Assembly: GCA_963682055.1 (NCBI GenBank)
Contig: OY821747.1
Location: 24,798,126-24,862,125 of the forward strand
DNA from: Primula veris
Taxonomy: Eukaryota > Streptophyta > Magnoliopsida > Ericales > Primulaceae
DNA: 64,000 nucleotides
Direction: 5' to 3'
The notes under the pieces were generated by a model that made no database searches, had not been told where the DNA came from, and was given only the letters and a program-made list of their open reading frames with translations. The translations under genes were made by a program, and so were the position numbers. The stretch's first letter is position 1. Each line of letters opens with the position of its first letter. This document shows positions 34,476-51,300 of this stretch, piece by piece.

Positions 34476-35435
34476 TGTAAGCTTAAAAGGATGGCAACTG
34501 TTTAGCTTAGTAATGACCTTACTTGGTTTTATGAACTGAAACTGCTAAAGCTGTAAGATGATGATCCCAGTTTTTTGGTTGTCTGAACTTAAAATCTGAG
34601 ATTTGTTGTTTGCTGATCTGAAACAGTTAAAAAGGTACAAGCTAAATTATCCTCCAGCTTTTTCTGATCCTCAATTAAACCAGCGTATTTGCTTAATGGC
34701 TACAGTCAAACAAACATAGTATTCTAAATAAAAAATGAAAATAAATAAATTATTTTCCTAGATTATATATCTATAGGTGTATCTAGTATTAATTGTATAC
34801 AGCCTTTGGTGGTTAGGGTTTACAGCCTTTGGTGGTTAGGGTTTAGTCCTCTTGAAAACCTGAGGTCTTTTTCTCCTTTTTTTTTGTAGATTTTTTGTAG
34901 TATCGATTGTATAGACCTTTTAGTTGTTAGTGTTTACTGTTTAGTCTTTTTTCCTTTTTCCCGACCATTGTTGAAGATTATCGAGTATATTGCACCATAA
35001 AATAAACTGAAATTGATGTGCAAACATGGAACGTGTAGAGTTCTTCTCACTTCTCAGCCCCTGATTAGTATTCTCAATTCATTTATAGCCTAGGGTTTTG
35101 TATGGTTTTAGGCTTGTTTGAGTAACTTAGCCTTTCACTGTTAGTTTTTCAAGCCTCTTGAGACATTATATACATGTGTGTGTGTATGTGTGTTATATCA
35201 AGGTAAGATATTAAAAGGCTACTGAGTACTTTGTGCCATTCAATATACCATTTTGAAGGTGCAAACACTTGATTTCTTTCAATCTTAATCAGTTCAAATT
35301 TTGTCTATCAATTGTACCTTCCTCATTTATTGGATTCTTGAATTGATTTTTGTTTCTTTTGGCGCAGGTTTTGGTTCATGTTCTAAGTTGTGTACCTTTA
35401 CGACGAATTTTCCAAATTTAGTTTAATTTGGAAAA

Positions 35436-38400
35436 ATGTTGGGGTCACTTCCTATATTACCTCTGCCAGCACCGCCAACTGATGGGAACCTTGGCCCTCT
35501 TCCACTATCACAAGTTACAGAGCAATCTAACGGTGGTAATGAGGATGCGAATAACGACAATAATAACGTGCCAAATCCTGTCCCGGCATCAGTTGCTACT
35601 CACACTAGAACTATTGGTATTATCCATCCTCCGCCAGACATTAGGACTATAGTAGAGAAAACAGCCCAATTTGTAGCAAAAAATGGACCCGAGTTTGAAA
35701 AAAGAATCATTGCTAACAATGCTGGAAATTCCAAATTCAATTTCTTAAATCCCTCAGACCCATATCATGCTTACTACCAGCACCGTGTATCTGAGATCCG
35801 TGTTCAACCTACGCAACAGCCAGCTCCTTCCTCACAGTCAGCTGATGAGGGAGAAACTGCTGTTCCTTCCTCTGATGATAGAGAAGGAGAAGGGAAACCG
35901 GATCCCTCTGCCCAGTTTCGACCCGTCCATAAAGTTCTTGTAGCCCCAGAAGCTGAGAAATACACTGTTCGTCTTCCAGAAGGAATTACAGAAGAGGAAA
36001 TGGATATTATTAAGCTCACTGCTCAGTTTGTGGCTCGTAATGGCAGGAATTTTTTAACAGGGTTGACGAGTAGAGAGCAAAATAACCCACAATTCCATTT
36101 TCTGCAACCAACTCACAGTATGTTCACGTTTTTCACGTCCCTCGCAGATGCGTATTCGAAAGTGTTGATGCCTGAAAAAGGGTTGGCAGATAAGCTGAAG
36201 AAGAGCGTCGAGGACAGGTTGTTCTCTTTGGCTTATAAATTTGGTAAACATTACTTTTGTACACCGACCTAATAAAATTCACAATTTACATAACAACTGC
36301 CACGGCATCGAAGTTTTAGTAAATCTATCTATCAAATTTCACATAAACCTACACATTAATACGCCAACTTATGTTGAGAATTCTTGGAAGTTCAGATTTT
36401 TAAGAGGGTGCACAAATTGTTCCCATCAGTTTAGATTTTTGTTTGGATCGGTGAATTAGACAACGACCTGTTCGTATCAGTTAGTAGGTTACTAATGCTT
36501 TGAGTTGTGATTGTAGCGCAAGTTTACAAATTGATTCTTTATTGATAAATTGTTTAATTTTTTTAAATCTAATGATATGATGTAGTAATTGTTTAGTGTT
36601 GATAGTGGTATAGGGAAATGTAATTTTCCTATTAAATTTATCTCGTTTCGTTGTCCTGCAAAAAGGTCAAGCTTTTTTGCTTATGGCATGAAAAGATAGG
36701 TTTTTCGGGCCAAATAAACGCTTTTGTCAGTTGTTAAGTCCAAGCCCAAGGGGTGTAGTTTGTTGTTTGTAGCTGTCGGCACGACTAATTTAATATTATG
36801 TTATGATTTACCATTTTCACATGTTTTCTTGACAGGACGACTGTTCTGGAACGGTGCTTGCACAGGCTAGAGTGGGAACGGTCGCAAGAGCAAGCGAGGC
36901 AAAAAGCTGAAGACGAAGTTGAACGAGAAAGGGTACAAATGGCTATGATCGATTGGCATGATTTCGTTGTGGTAGAGACCATCGATTTTGCTGATGATGA
37001 GGACGAAGAGTTACCTGCTCCGATGACCCTCGAAGAGGTCGTGAGGAGGAGCAAGCAATCGGCAGCTATGGAGGTCGAAGAAGATGTCGCGGAACCAGGG
37101 AAAGAGATGGAGATGGAAATGGATGACGAAGAGGTACAGCTTGTTGAGGAAGGAATGGCAGCTGCTTCTCTTGATGAGGAGAGAGAAAACAGAAATACCG
37201 AGATTAAATCTCCTAAAGAGGAACATGAGCCGCCTATGAGAATCGTGAAGAACTGGAAGAGGCCTGAGGACAGAGAGAGGACGGAAGAGAGAGATGCGAT
37301 GAAGTACGTGAAATCGCCAATCACCGGTGAGTTAATTCCGATTAATGAGATGTCGGAACATATGAGGATTTCTCTTATCGACCCTAAGTACAAGGACCAG
37401 AAAGAGAGAATGTATGCAAAGATTCGCGAGACCACTCTAGCTCAGGATGATGAAATATCGAAGAACATTGTTGGGCTCGCACGTTTACGTCCAGATATAT
37501 TCGGTACGACCGAAGAAGAAGTTTCGAACGCCGTTAAGGCCGAAATTGAGAAAAAGAAAGACGAGCAACCTAAGCAGGTTATATGGGACGGTCATAGTGG
37601 GAGTATAGGCCGAACTGCTACCCAGGCCATGGCCCAGAACCCTAATGGGGAGGATATGATCGACCCAACTAATGGTAATTTACCGGGGCCAGCGGCTCCT
37701 CCACCTGGACTTAGGCCCGGTATGCCCTTACTCCGGCCACTTCCTCCGCCACCTGGCATTCTTCCTCGCGTACCACCAAATGCTGGCCAGTATACCATCC
37801 CCCCTCAACTGCCACCTCGTCCGCTTCCTGTCCAAATGATGCCACAGCCTCAAATGTCGTTTTATCAGGGTCAGCAACACTATATGATGAACCGACCAAT
37901 GACGATGCCACAACCTCCATCGATAACGGTGAATCCACCTGGCATTCCCGTGCCTAGTCCTTCACCTGTGTCACAATTCACACCTCTGACGGCTCCTCCT
38001 CCTCGGCCTTTTGTTCCGATGCCGCCGCCACCTCAGCCTGGGATGATGCAGATGATGCCACCACCGCCGTTACCGCAAGGGATGATGCCACCACCCCCAC
38101 CCCCTGAGGAAGCTCCGCCACCGCTTCCGGAGGAGCCGGAGCCTAAGAGGCAGAGGCTAGATGATTCTGTTCTTATTCCGGAAGACCAGTTTTTTGCTCG
38201 ACACCCGGTATGGAACTTCTCTGGTTATCTCTCTCTTTTATCATGTTAAATACTATCAAAAAACGCAGCATGTAGTAGGATATGGCCTTTTTTTACTTTG
38301 TTTGAAAGAAAATAAAGGACATTATACACTTTTACCATTTTCTTATATTATGCATGTGATGTATCTATATATAATGAACCTCTGTCCTGATATATATTAC

Positions 38401-39045
38401 GAACTGGTTATAGGTATCATCTTCTAAATTATCAAAGTAATAAATTTAGACGATGCGTGATGAATGACTAACTAATGCATATAATTATTAATTACTCTAC
38501 TTTTACATCCTATGACTACAAATTTTGGATGTTTTTTTTTGGATATGTAAACCCTTTTAAAATTTCTTCTAAGTTTTTAGACTAAGAAATATGACAAATC
38601 AATAGGACAGGTACGGATATTGGTATGATAATGATACGAGAGAGAAACACACCCGGTTAAAGTGTGTTTGCTTATTCTTAGTTGGATATACCATTATTCT
38701 TTCGTTTGGCTGACAAAATCTGTTATTAATGTCTAGTCATTGTTATCACCTTTTGGTTGTCTATTTTTTCTGCAGGGTCCTGCTCGTGTTTCCATATCAG
38801 TGCCAAATGTTGACGAAGGAAACCTGAAAGGCCAAGTTATTGTGATAACAGTTCAGTCCTTATCTGAAACAGTTGGCAGTTTGAAAGAGAAAATTGCAGG
38901 AGAGACACAACTTCCTTCTAATAAGCAGAAGCTGAGTGGAAAAGCTGGTTTTCTTAAGGATAATTTGTCGCTAGCGTACTACAATGTTAGTGAAGGCGAA
39001 GCACTATCTCTGTCTTTGAGAGAACGTGGTGGAAGGAAGAGATAA
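35436..39045 (+). CDS. SF3A1: Splicing factor 3A subunit 1 (SF3a120 / Prp21)
   Basis: Coding exons are 35436-36217, 36836-38207 and 38776-39045, joined in phases 2 and 0 to give 807 residues, close to plant SF3A1 (about 785). The protein is a U2 snRNP subunit of the nuclear spliceosome that acts in branch-site recognition. Two SURP modules lie at about 72-122 (IVEKTAQFVAKNGPEFEKRI) and 190-240 (IIKLTAQFVARNGRNF). Then come the charged TTVLERCLHRLEWERSQEQA helix, an acidic FADDEDEELPAPMTLEEV segment, a Pro/Met-rich linker, and a C-terminal ubiquitin-like domain ending SLRERGGRKR. The ATG at 35436 is the first in frame. It looks intact and functional. Confidence 0.96.
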
Positions 39046-41035
39046 TGGTTTTCCTGAATATGGAATCCTTTAAAGGTTCAAATATCATACCAGTTTTACC
39101 ATGGGAATTTCCTTATATATCGATGGATATTTAGTTTAATTGATGAAATTTGTCCGAAGTTTCATGCTGGTTCCCATGAGAATTTCCATATTCGTCGACG
39201 GATTTTTAGCTTAATCATTTCAAGAGTTTTGTCTTCGAGATGTATCTGTTTTGCTTTAGGATTTTTGAACTTGATCATGATTTGTGTTAGCTGATGATAC
39301 TCTATGTTATACTATGGCAGATCGGGAATATTGACATTCGTATCTCAATGGCCAAAGTAGATGACTGGTTTGAAGTTCATTATGTAGGCGTGCCCTTATT
39401 ATTTAATTTTGATCGTTGGTTATGTGTTATTATTTCAAAAATATAATTTGTATTTACTTCTTTTCTTTCTAATTCGTAAGCATCCTATTTTTTATGAGAC
39501 AGGTTTTACCTTACAGTTCTTGTGGAAGTATTGTTCTGCACATTGGCAGAAGTGGCAGATAGGTTTTGATCTTGAGCCCCTTTTTCACCTTGTTTTGATT
39601 TTTGGCTTTTTAGCTATTGGTGCAATTCTTAAGACCGGCATTTGTTCTATAGCTATTGATTTACTGGTTATCTTATTTCTTTCGAGGCGTTTTTTTGTTA
39701 TTATTTACATCGAGTTCCAAGGTTAATTTAAAGGAATATTAAGCTGGTTTTGCTTTGTTTTTGTGTTTTTGGTAGTACAGAGTAATTGCTTTCATAATGC
39801 AGTTTCTTTTGTTGATAGTTTGATCAAGTGTTTCTTCAAATGGTTTCAGTATATTCTTCAACTGAATTGCGCTCTAATACAGTAATACGTATGTATTCGG
39901 TTTACATAGTTTGTTATTGTTGTGGTGGTTGAGCTCGAACAGCTCAAGAGAATGAGAGAAATACGAGAGGTTTGTTCGTGTGGCACAGTTTTTGTTGTTG
40001 AAGCTGTCTTTGCAAGTTTATATAGACCGAGATTTCCAAAATATGAGGCTTAGTCAACTCTTTCTGGAGCGATCTGAATTAGTGTTGAGAGGTTATATGT
40101 TTTTATGAATATGTGCGAGGCTGATTCCATTCATTATGGATAGGGTAGGGGGTGATATTTCACGGCTCTCCTGCCGTTATTTTGGTGAGCAAGCTATGGT
40201 AAAAATGTTTTTGATGCACATCTGAAATTAATCGCTGAACAGATTGTACTATTGAGTCTGACAGCTGGAACAAGAGTTTGTCAAATTTTGATTGTTCGTT
40301 TATTCGGTAAAAATATGAGAAACAAATATGTACCATAATCCAGGCTTCCTCCACTGGAGATCAATTATTAATTAATTTGTCCTCCGTCCTGGTGATCAGT
40401 ATATGAGTGTGTGTGTCGGTGGGAGGGGTGGCGATAGTGGCGGTGGGAGTGGGAGTGGTGGTGGTGGTAGTGGTTTAGAATAAGGAATTTATGGGTTTAG
40501 ATTTCTCTGTGAATGTGACTAAATAGCTGTAGAGAAAAAGTTGTTGCTCTAAATGGTAGGTAATATCTCATCATAACACACTCGCTACCAAACTTTGAAT
40601 CACACTGCGGTCAAAATGGGTCAACTCCAAAATGAGGATTATTGATTATCAAAAGGAGCTAGAAGAATTAACTATAAATAATGTTTATTATAATATGTAC
40701 TCTTACTTGGAATTATCCTACTGCTTGTTAACAATTTTTAAATATTCATGATAAAGTCTTCCGCCTAACCCTCAGTCATCGATCATCATTTCCAACAAAC
40801 TCATTTCGACAGACCATCACCACCGTTGACACATCTCTACTGGCCAACATACTTTGAGTCACCGACAAGCTTTATTCCTTCAAGCTAGGTAGGTGCTATG
40901 ACAGTTGTCGCCGACCTTGTCGGCGGGTTGTGGCCAGCACACTATGATAATGGTCGTAGCTGAGCTGATGGTGCCATGGTGGATCAAAGGAGCATGTGAT
41001 TTTTCTCATTCTCTCAATAAATTCACGATGGCATT
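39046..41035. other. SF3A1 3' UTR and intergenic DNA
   Basis: The first several hundred bases are presumably SF3A1 3' UTR and contain a diverged internal duplication (CATGGGAATTTCCTTATATATCG / CATGAGAATTTCCATATTCGTCG near 39100 and 39175). A G-rich GTGGG/GGTGGT minisatellite lies at 40408-40475. No gene was found. Confidence 0.5.
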
Positions 41036-41099
41036 TTAAAAAGTTTTCGCCCCACAACGGAGCTTAAATAAAAGATTCAAAACTGTCCTTACAATAACC

Positions 41100-42110
41100 T
41101 TATTTTCATTAAAACAAAAAAAGTGCATGCCTCGTAGCCCGCCCGATAATCGAGCCTTGTCCCAATAATAATTCAAACATTCCAAGGCCCATTTACAAGA
41201 GGAGTCCACAACATCATTAGGCCCATACTCTAAAAATGTATAGTTTTGTGTTGAGATAAAATATTCAAAAGTTGTACTTACAATAACCATTCCTTTAATT
41301 TAAAAAAAACGTACGGGCCTCATACCCGATAACCGGCCCTTGTCCCCATTTTTTTTAGAATGCGAGAATTCTAAAGCCCATTTACAAGAATCCATAACAT
41401 CATTAGGCGCATACTCTAATCAATTTCTAGTTTTTACCCCGCAACGACGCTTTATGTAAGATTCAAAACTGGTCCCTTCAACATCTAATCTTTACATTCT
41501 CATCACACAAAAAAGCGTGTCTCGTACCCGATAACCCGGCCTTGTACAACAAGAATGCAAACATTCTAGGGTATATTTTCAATAGCCCACATCATCATTA
41601 GGCCCATACTATAAACCGATGTTCTAAAAGGCACAAGACAGATTTTAGATTAAAACATGCCGCATACCACCTAATCCCGCCTAATTACCGTCTAATCGCC
41701 TAATCCCACCTAATCCACCAAACCCCTTGGATCCACCCAATTTATGCTTGGATTCGTCTTTTAGAACACAATTCCAAAACGGTTTATAGTTTTTGCCTTG
41801 AAATGGAGCTTAATAAAATATTCAAAAATTCCTTATTTTTGATTTTTAAAAAAAGTACGGGCCTCATATCTGATAACCGGGCCTTGTCCCAACAAACATT
41901 CCAAAGTCCATTTCATCATTTTTCTTAAATTAAGTTTGGGAGAGAGCCTAAAACTTAAATAATTTGCTAAAAAGGGCTTGAGCCTTAATTTTTCCAATTT
42001 TTATTAAAAAAAAAAAAAAGTATGGGCATCGTACTCGATAACCGGGCCTTGTCCCAATAAACATTCCAATTCTAAAGCAAACAATATCATTAGGCCCAAT
42101 ACTCAAAACA
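41100..42110. repeat. Tandemly repeated promoter-proximal module of eL39
   Basis: About five diverged copies start near 41120, 41310, 41505, 41860 and 42018. They share GTACCCGATAACCGGGCCTT, GTCCCAATAA, AACATTCCAAAGCCCATTTA and CATCATTAGGCCCATACTC. Several keep GGCCCA or AGCCCA (41186, 41220, 41375, 41601, 42093), whose complement TGGGCY is the site II element of plant ribosomal-protein promoters. An interposed CCTAATCCCGCC-type repeat lies at 41660-41720. The last copy runs straight into the eL39 TATA box. Confidence 0.75.
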
Positions 42111-42125
42111 ATTTCATTATAAATA
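42093..42125 (+). promoter_or_regulatory. eL39 core promoter: site II element and TATA box
   Basis: GGCCCA at 42093-42098 is a site II motif read on the minus strand, and TATAAATA at 42118-42125 is a TATA box 54 bp before the ATG. The pairing fits a ribosomal-protein gene. Confidence 0.6.
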
Positions 42126-42178
42126 AAACAAATTAGGTTTTCATTTCACTGCCGCATTTTCGCCAACATAGCTCAAAA

Positions 42179-45535
<3,357 letters not shown>

Positions 45536-46291
45536 GTTGGCTGTGCAAATCCATCCTATCACCTTGTGCTTGTCCTTTATCTTCTCTTAGTATTCACTTT
45601 TTATTTCAGAAACTCTTGAACTTGGTGTTGTTTGTTTGGCCCCCTGTTCTTTCAAGACCAGAGACTCAGTTTTCAGTATTCCATGACATTGTAATTTTAA
45701 AGGATTCGATTCCGTGAATTTGTGTTTGGAAAATGCTTTCTGATCTTTGGTCTTTCTTTTTAATCTGTTTTTATGATGTAGTGCTATTGTTTGCTATTCT
45801 CACAGCTTGTTATGTTTTGTTACCATTAATTATTTAACTTTAGCTTATGATGGTGAGCTCGCTGAGACTGTACTGTGTTTCTCTCATGAATTGGTTTATT
45901 TGTTTTGTTTTATTTTATTTTATTTGTATTAAAAAATCTTTAGAAAAAGGAAGCTCTTGCTTGATAACCATCCTTGTGGGTCCGTCACTAGAATTTGACT
46001 AACGGTAAGTTAGTGTCTCAAAACTTATTTTTGTATCTAACCTTCGTTTTTATTTAGTGGGACCGAGGAAGAGTGGTTAATAGATTGGCAAAATAGAACA
46101 AGACTCCAAGCCCGACAGTAAATCTGTCTGAAACCGATAACCGCTATAAACTTGAATGAAGTTTTGGCCGAACCGAAACCGACGGTTGCCGTTTGGATTT
46201 GGGTTTTGAAACTATAACCGTCAAACCGACTAAAAAAGCGTGACAGAAAACCGAATATCATTAAACCCGAATGATCTTCAAAAAGTAACTA

Positions 46292-46353
<62 letters not shown>

Positions 46354-46362
46354 TAGATGTAA

Positions 46363-46400
<38 letters not shown>
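45536..46400. other. eL39 3' UTR and intergenic DNA
   Basis: The 3' UTR probably runs to about 45900. Long TA microsatellites lie at 46292-46345 and 46366-46400. A segment rich in ACCGAAACCG words (46080-46260) resembles transposon debris, as does 46900-47100, but I cannot classify either. Confidence 0.5.
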
Positions 46401-46401
<1 letters not shown>

Positions 46402-46698
46402 TAATCGTGCCCTACGCTTTGCGTGTGAGACGCGTAATGCGATAAAATTTAAAAAATAAGTGTAGTTATGATACAAATATTTAAAGAATAAAAAAAATAT
46501 AAGAGTATAAGATGAGAAGATTCAAAAGAATTTTGAGAGCTTAAATAGGGATAAAAAGTGTTATTAGTTATTACTTTTTATCTATTTTTTATGAGAATAT
46601 GGTATTGTGGTAATTAATAAAAAAGTGTAATGGTATTTTTGAAAAAAAATGGTAAAATTTGACAGCCTAAAAAAATCTTGGGTTGGCTTATTATAATA

Positions 46699-46703
<5 letters not shown>
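46401..46703 (-). mobile_element. Non-autonomous Helitron-like element, copy c
   Basis: The minus strand reads TATACTATTATAATAAGCC at its 5' end (46703) and ...GCGTCTCACACGCAAAGCGTAGGGCACGATTAG at its 3' end (46401). Across its length it matches copy a at 1431-1739 closely, in inverted orientation. Both sides are TA microsatellites, consistent with insertion into AT-rich DNA. Confidence 0.65.
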
Positions 46704-46741
<38 letters not shown>

Positions 46742-47666
46742 GTATGATGTGTAAGTTTTAAATGAAACTTATAAATTATATTGTTCTAAAATTAGTTCAA
46801 AATTCATAAGTTCTTAACAAAAATTTACAACAAAACAAATAAATAACAATTATAATTTTGAAGTACAAAATTTAATAACATAAAAAGAATCTAAAAGTTG
46901 GTTAAAACCGAAATATCCGAATACTGAAAACCGCTTAACCAGTCGCATATATGGGTATCGGAAGATTATTTTGCCTAGTTTTTTCTCAAAAAACCCGATC
47001 GAAGATTTTCTCAAATCCGGAGATAAACGAAAACCGAAAATTTTGGTGTTGGATGAAGGTAGGGTCAAAATTGCCTGCCCTAGCCCCGGTCGATTTGTGG
47101 TTGTGCTTAAAAACCGTGGTTTTGTTGTCATTTTTTCTTCATGTACTTTTTTTTTTTGATTTAGAGTGTAATTAATTTTATCTATGGTTTCTATCATCTG
47201 ATATATGTTGTATGTGGCCTGGATTGTAAACCCATGAGGATGTGCCGTAGTTAAAAAGCTGTACATTCTTGAAATTTAAGACCCACGAATCTTAGACATG
47301 GGAACTGTATTATGCTGAAGTTGCAATCGTTCTAAAAAAATACAGGCATTTGTGGGTGCAATGCGAAAAAGTGTTATGGATTTAATTATAAGAAAATTTT
47401 AAAGTCAAAAATTATATAGGCCACATATCTCGTTTCATGAAATTTTCACCAATATATAATCAAGTCCTGATGTTTTTGGTTTTTATATTAAGAACGACTT
47501 TTTGTGCAAAAGAGACCATTGCTTTTTATCAGGGCTTCTGTGTACTCCGCTTCTAATTGTGGTATAAAAAGTGACATGAATCAGAAATCTTATAAATTCC
47601 TTAAATTTAAAAAAACACAAAATTCACCTCATATATGAAGAATGCATATGATTCCCTAGATTAATA
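46704..47666. other. Intergenic DNA, no gene seen
   Basis: Open frames on both strands at 46850-47266 are mutual shadows and match no family that I know. Confidence 0.45.
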
Positions 47667-47901
47667 CTCCATCCGTTCCTAAACAAATGTCTCATACGAA
47701 AATACGTACAATTTTGATCGATAATTTTTTCATATTTAGATTGCCGAAAAAAATTATTTCAAAAGTTAATCACGTAGTTTATGATTAGAACTATATGATG
47801 AAATTTTCAATTTTTTCATTTCGGTAATTTTGATATGAAAATTTTGATGGTAAAAGTTGCATGTATTTTCGTAGGTAATATTTGGATAGGGACGAAGAGA
47901 G
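47667..47901. mobile_element. Stowaway-like MITE
   Basis: This 235-bp element lies between TA dinucleotides (47665-47666 and 47902-47903). It starts CTCCATCCGTTCC and ends GGGACGAAGAGAG, inverted ends of Stowaway type with some drift. The interior shows facing TTTCGGTAATTTTGAT / GATTGCCGAAAAAAATT arms. Confidence 0.8.
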
Positions 47902-48303
47902 TATAATAGTAATAAACTATCATGTGATCCAATTTTTGTGGTTGTAATATTGTTATAATTATTAAAATATAATAAAAAAATAATGTAAGGTTATTATAAG
48001 GAAATTAATAAGTAAGCTTTAATTTTGTGTAAATGTAAATGATTAATTAAAAGATATAAAATATGTTAGGTTTGTTAAAACGACGAGCCCAATAGCTGTG
48101 ATGCACAGGTCTGAATATGTATTGTTCAACGTTGTGTTGTTTTCATACCATAAATATATTTTATTCTTCTGTTTACTTGTGTGTTGACTACTAAAATCTA
48201 CGGCTATACACACAATGATCAGCCCTAAATAACTTGGTCCAAGAGGCCTTTGTAAACACTTTCTAGCTGAGATCATTCTTTTTCCAACTCAGTTTACAAA
48301 AGC

Positions 48304-51300
48304 ATGCCTCTTAAAATATCATCTGTCACTACTTCTCTATACTTTGATATTTTTATCTGTTTTTTTCCTGACCTTAAGCAACTCGTTCGCTATCCCTGAA
48401 CTATTACCTGATGACATCGCCATCAACTGCGGTTCATCTGCTAATTTTGACAGAAACCATGACCGGAAATGGATTGGAGATATTGGGTCGAAGCTTTTAG
48501 TCACTTCTCAAGATTCTGAGGCCAAATCAACAAGTTCAAAACTTGTCCATTTACCTGCTTTTGTCCCTTATACGACAGCTAGAATCTCCGACAGGAATTT
48601 CAGCTATGAGATTGAAGTCAGCTCAGGGGAAAAGTTCATTCGTCTATACTTTTATCCCACAACATACGCAGGTTTCAAAAGATCAGATGGCTTTTTCACT
48701 GTAAAAGCTGGTCTTCACTGTAAAAGCTGGTCCTTTTATCCTACTGAGCAACTTTAGTGCTTCTCTTACTGTTGATGCCTTGAGAGTAGAATATTTAATG
48801 AAAGAGTTTTGCATAAATGTTGAAGAGCATCGACTATTAACCATCACGTTCTCACCATCAACGTGGGAAGATAAAGGCAAGGCATATGCCTTTGTGAATG
48901 GCATTGAAATCATTTCAATGCCGTCTGGTCTTTATTACACTCCTGTGGATGAACCAGCTATGCAAGTTGTGGGGAAAAAACACCAGTTGTCGGTTGATGA
49001 GAGCATTGCGCTTGAGATGGTATACCGGTTAAACATAGGTGGAAGCTCTATCTCATCCGCTGAGGATACGGGATTGTTTCGTGAGTGGGGTAATGATTTT
49101 AATTATCTTGTCAATTCAGATGTTAGGCCAGTTAGTACGTCGAACAGAATTAAATATAAAAGCATAGCTAGTTACACTGCTCCTCAGAAGGTTTATCAGA
49201 CATCTTGGGCTACAGTTTTAACTGAGCAAGTTGACAAAGTCGACAACTTTACATGGAAGTTACCTATAAATTTGGGATTTAGGTACCTATTGAGATTTTA
49301 TTTCTGCGAGTTAGGATATGAGATCGAAGAAAATAGCCGCTTGAGGTTTAGTATACTGATCAATGACCATGTGGTTGAGGCTAATGCCGACCTTATCAAA
49401 TGAAGTGGTGGAAACGGGATTGCTTTGTTTAAAGACTATGTGGCAGAGATGGGAGGAGATAAGATGGAGGGTAAGCGAGATCTTCTCATTAGCCTAGTCC
49501 CCAACAATAACGAATGGTGGATTGAAAGCACCGATACTATTTTGAAAGGTTTAGAGGTGTTCAAGTTAAGCAACCCAGATAATAATCTCGCTGGGGTGAA
49601 CCCAATGCCCATGTCGCAAGTTTTGAGCTCTAGTATTCCTCGAAAGTGTGTATATGCTAATGGGGGTAATTCGATTGCCACTGTAACAATAATTCTGATC
49701 TCTTTACTGAGTATCATTGTTTACCAATTACGTGTCTTTAGTGAACAATACAGCGATAACAAAATGATTGTGGAGGGAGCCTCTCGCCGTTTCTCACTTG
49801 GTGAGGTTCGAACAGCCACCAACAACTTCGATGAGCTATTGATAATTGGACGGGGTGGATTTGGATATGTCTATAGAGGTGAAATAGATTGTGGCGCGAT
49901 GACTGTTGCTCTAAAGCGGTTGAATTCAAATTCTAAGCAAGGGGGAGATGAGTTTTGGATGGAGATTGATATGCTATCCAAGCTCCGCCATACCCATCTT
50001 GTAAGTCTTATAGGTTACTGTGACGAGGATGGAGAGATGATCCTTGTTTACGAGTACATGGAGCACGGTACACTAGCTGATCACTTATATAAAATTAGTA
50101 GTGATACTAGTTTCCATTTGTCATGGGAGCAAAAGCTCAACATTTGCATTGGTGCTGCTCGTGGATTGGATTACCTCCACACCGGTACTCAACATGGTAT
50201 CATACATCGTGACGTGAAGACCATGAACATTTTACTGGATAATGAATTAGTCGCTAAGATATCAAATTTTGGGTTATGCAAAGTTGGCCCCACAAGCCAT
50301 TCCCGCACCCATGTTAGCACCCATGTTAAAGGGTCATTTGGGTATTTCGATCCTGGATATTTCCTAAGCGGTAGGCTTACCAAAAAATCAGATGTTTATG
50401 CTTTTGGTGTGGTATTGCTAGAGGTACTATGTGGGAGACCGGCAGTCGATATAAGTCTGAGTGAGGATCGTCATAGTCTAGCTTTATGGGGTAAGCACTG
50501 CATCAAAGAGGAGAAATTTGATGAGCTAATTGGCCCCAGTTTGCGTGACCAGATATCATATCCGTGCCTGAAGCTATTCACAGAAGTTGCTTACAAATGC
50601 TTAGATAATCATTCAAATGGCCGTCCTACAATGTCCGATGTGGTGGTGAGCCTCGAGGATGCACTAATATCTCAAAATTGCAATGGAGAGATTGTATCTG
50701 AGCAGAATGAGGAACAGGGGGTAAAAAACAACGAGAGTGACAATTTCCAACTATTTGACACCGTTAATCTGAATAGTTCTCTTCAACCGAGCCTAATAAC
50801 CTCCCCCACTACTTCTGTCCAAGATGGTGCGAAAATGATGCAAGACAAGAAGAGATCAAAAGGGCAGGTCAACAAGGCATTTCAGTGGAACTTCCTTGGG
50901 CTTTTTAATAAGAGGACCTCTGACTCCACCAGTGACGATGAGAATGATACCGACTACTGTTCAGATGGTAATAACACCCCATTTGTATATGAATTTCAGA
51001 CCAACGGAAGCTTGGAAGATTATCTATTTGGAAGGTCCCCCCCTCAGCCGCTTCAGTGGGCATCAAGGATCAAAATAGCTCTAAACGCAGCGACAGATTT
51101 ATTTTTTCTCCATTATGCTTAAGAACAAGTCATTCATCGCGATGTTAAGCCATCAAATATCCTTATAGGGCCAGAATTTTGTGCCAAATTGTCATATGGT
51201 GAATTTGCTAGGGCGGGGCCCACAGATAACAGTACACACGTGTCTACACGGGTGATGGGTACTTATGGCTATGCAGCTCCTGAATATGTTGCTACTGGTC

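Noticed and set aside
36785..37435. 216-codon Ser-rich open frame on the minus strand
   Set aside because: It is the antisense shadow of SF3A1 exon 2, whose acidic GAA/GAG-rich coding reads as Ser/Phe on the other strand.
40408..40475. G-rich minisatellite as a possible G-quadruplex regulatory site
   Set aside because: It contains few runs of three or more Gs, is dominated by GGT/GTG, and lies far from any start codon, so support is too weak.
46850..47266. Overlapping open frames on both strands
   Set aside because: They mirror each other and show no family motif; the region looks like transposon debris.
48344..48757. Short secreted malectin-like protein as an independent gene
   Set aside because: It ends only because of a 19-bp duplication, and the next frame continues the same ectodomain as in RLK2.
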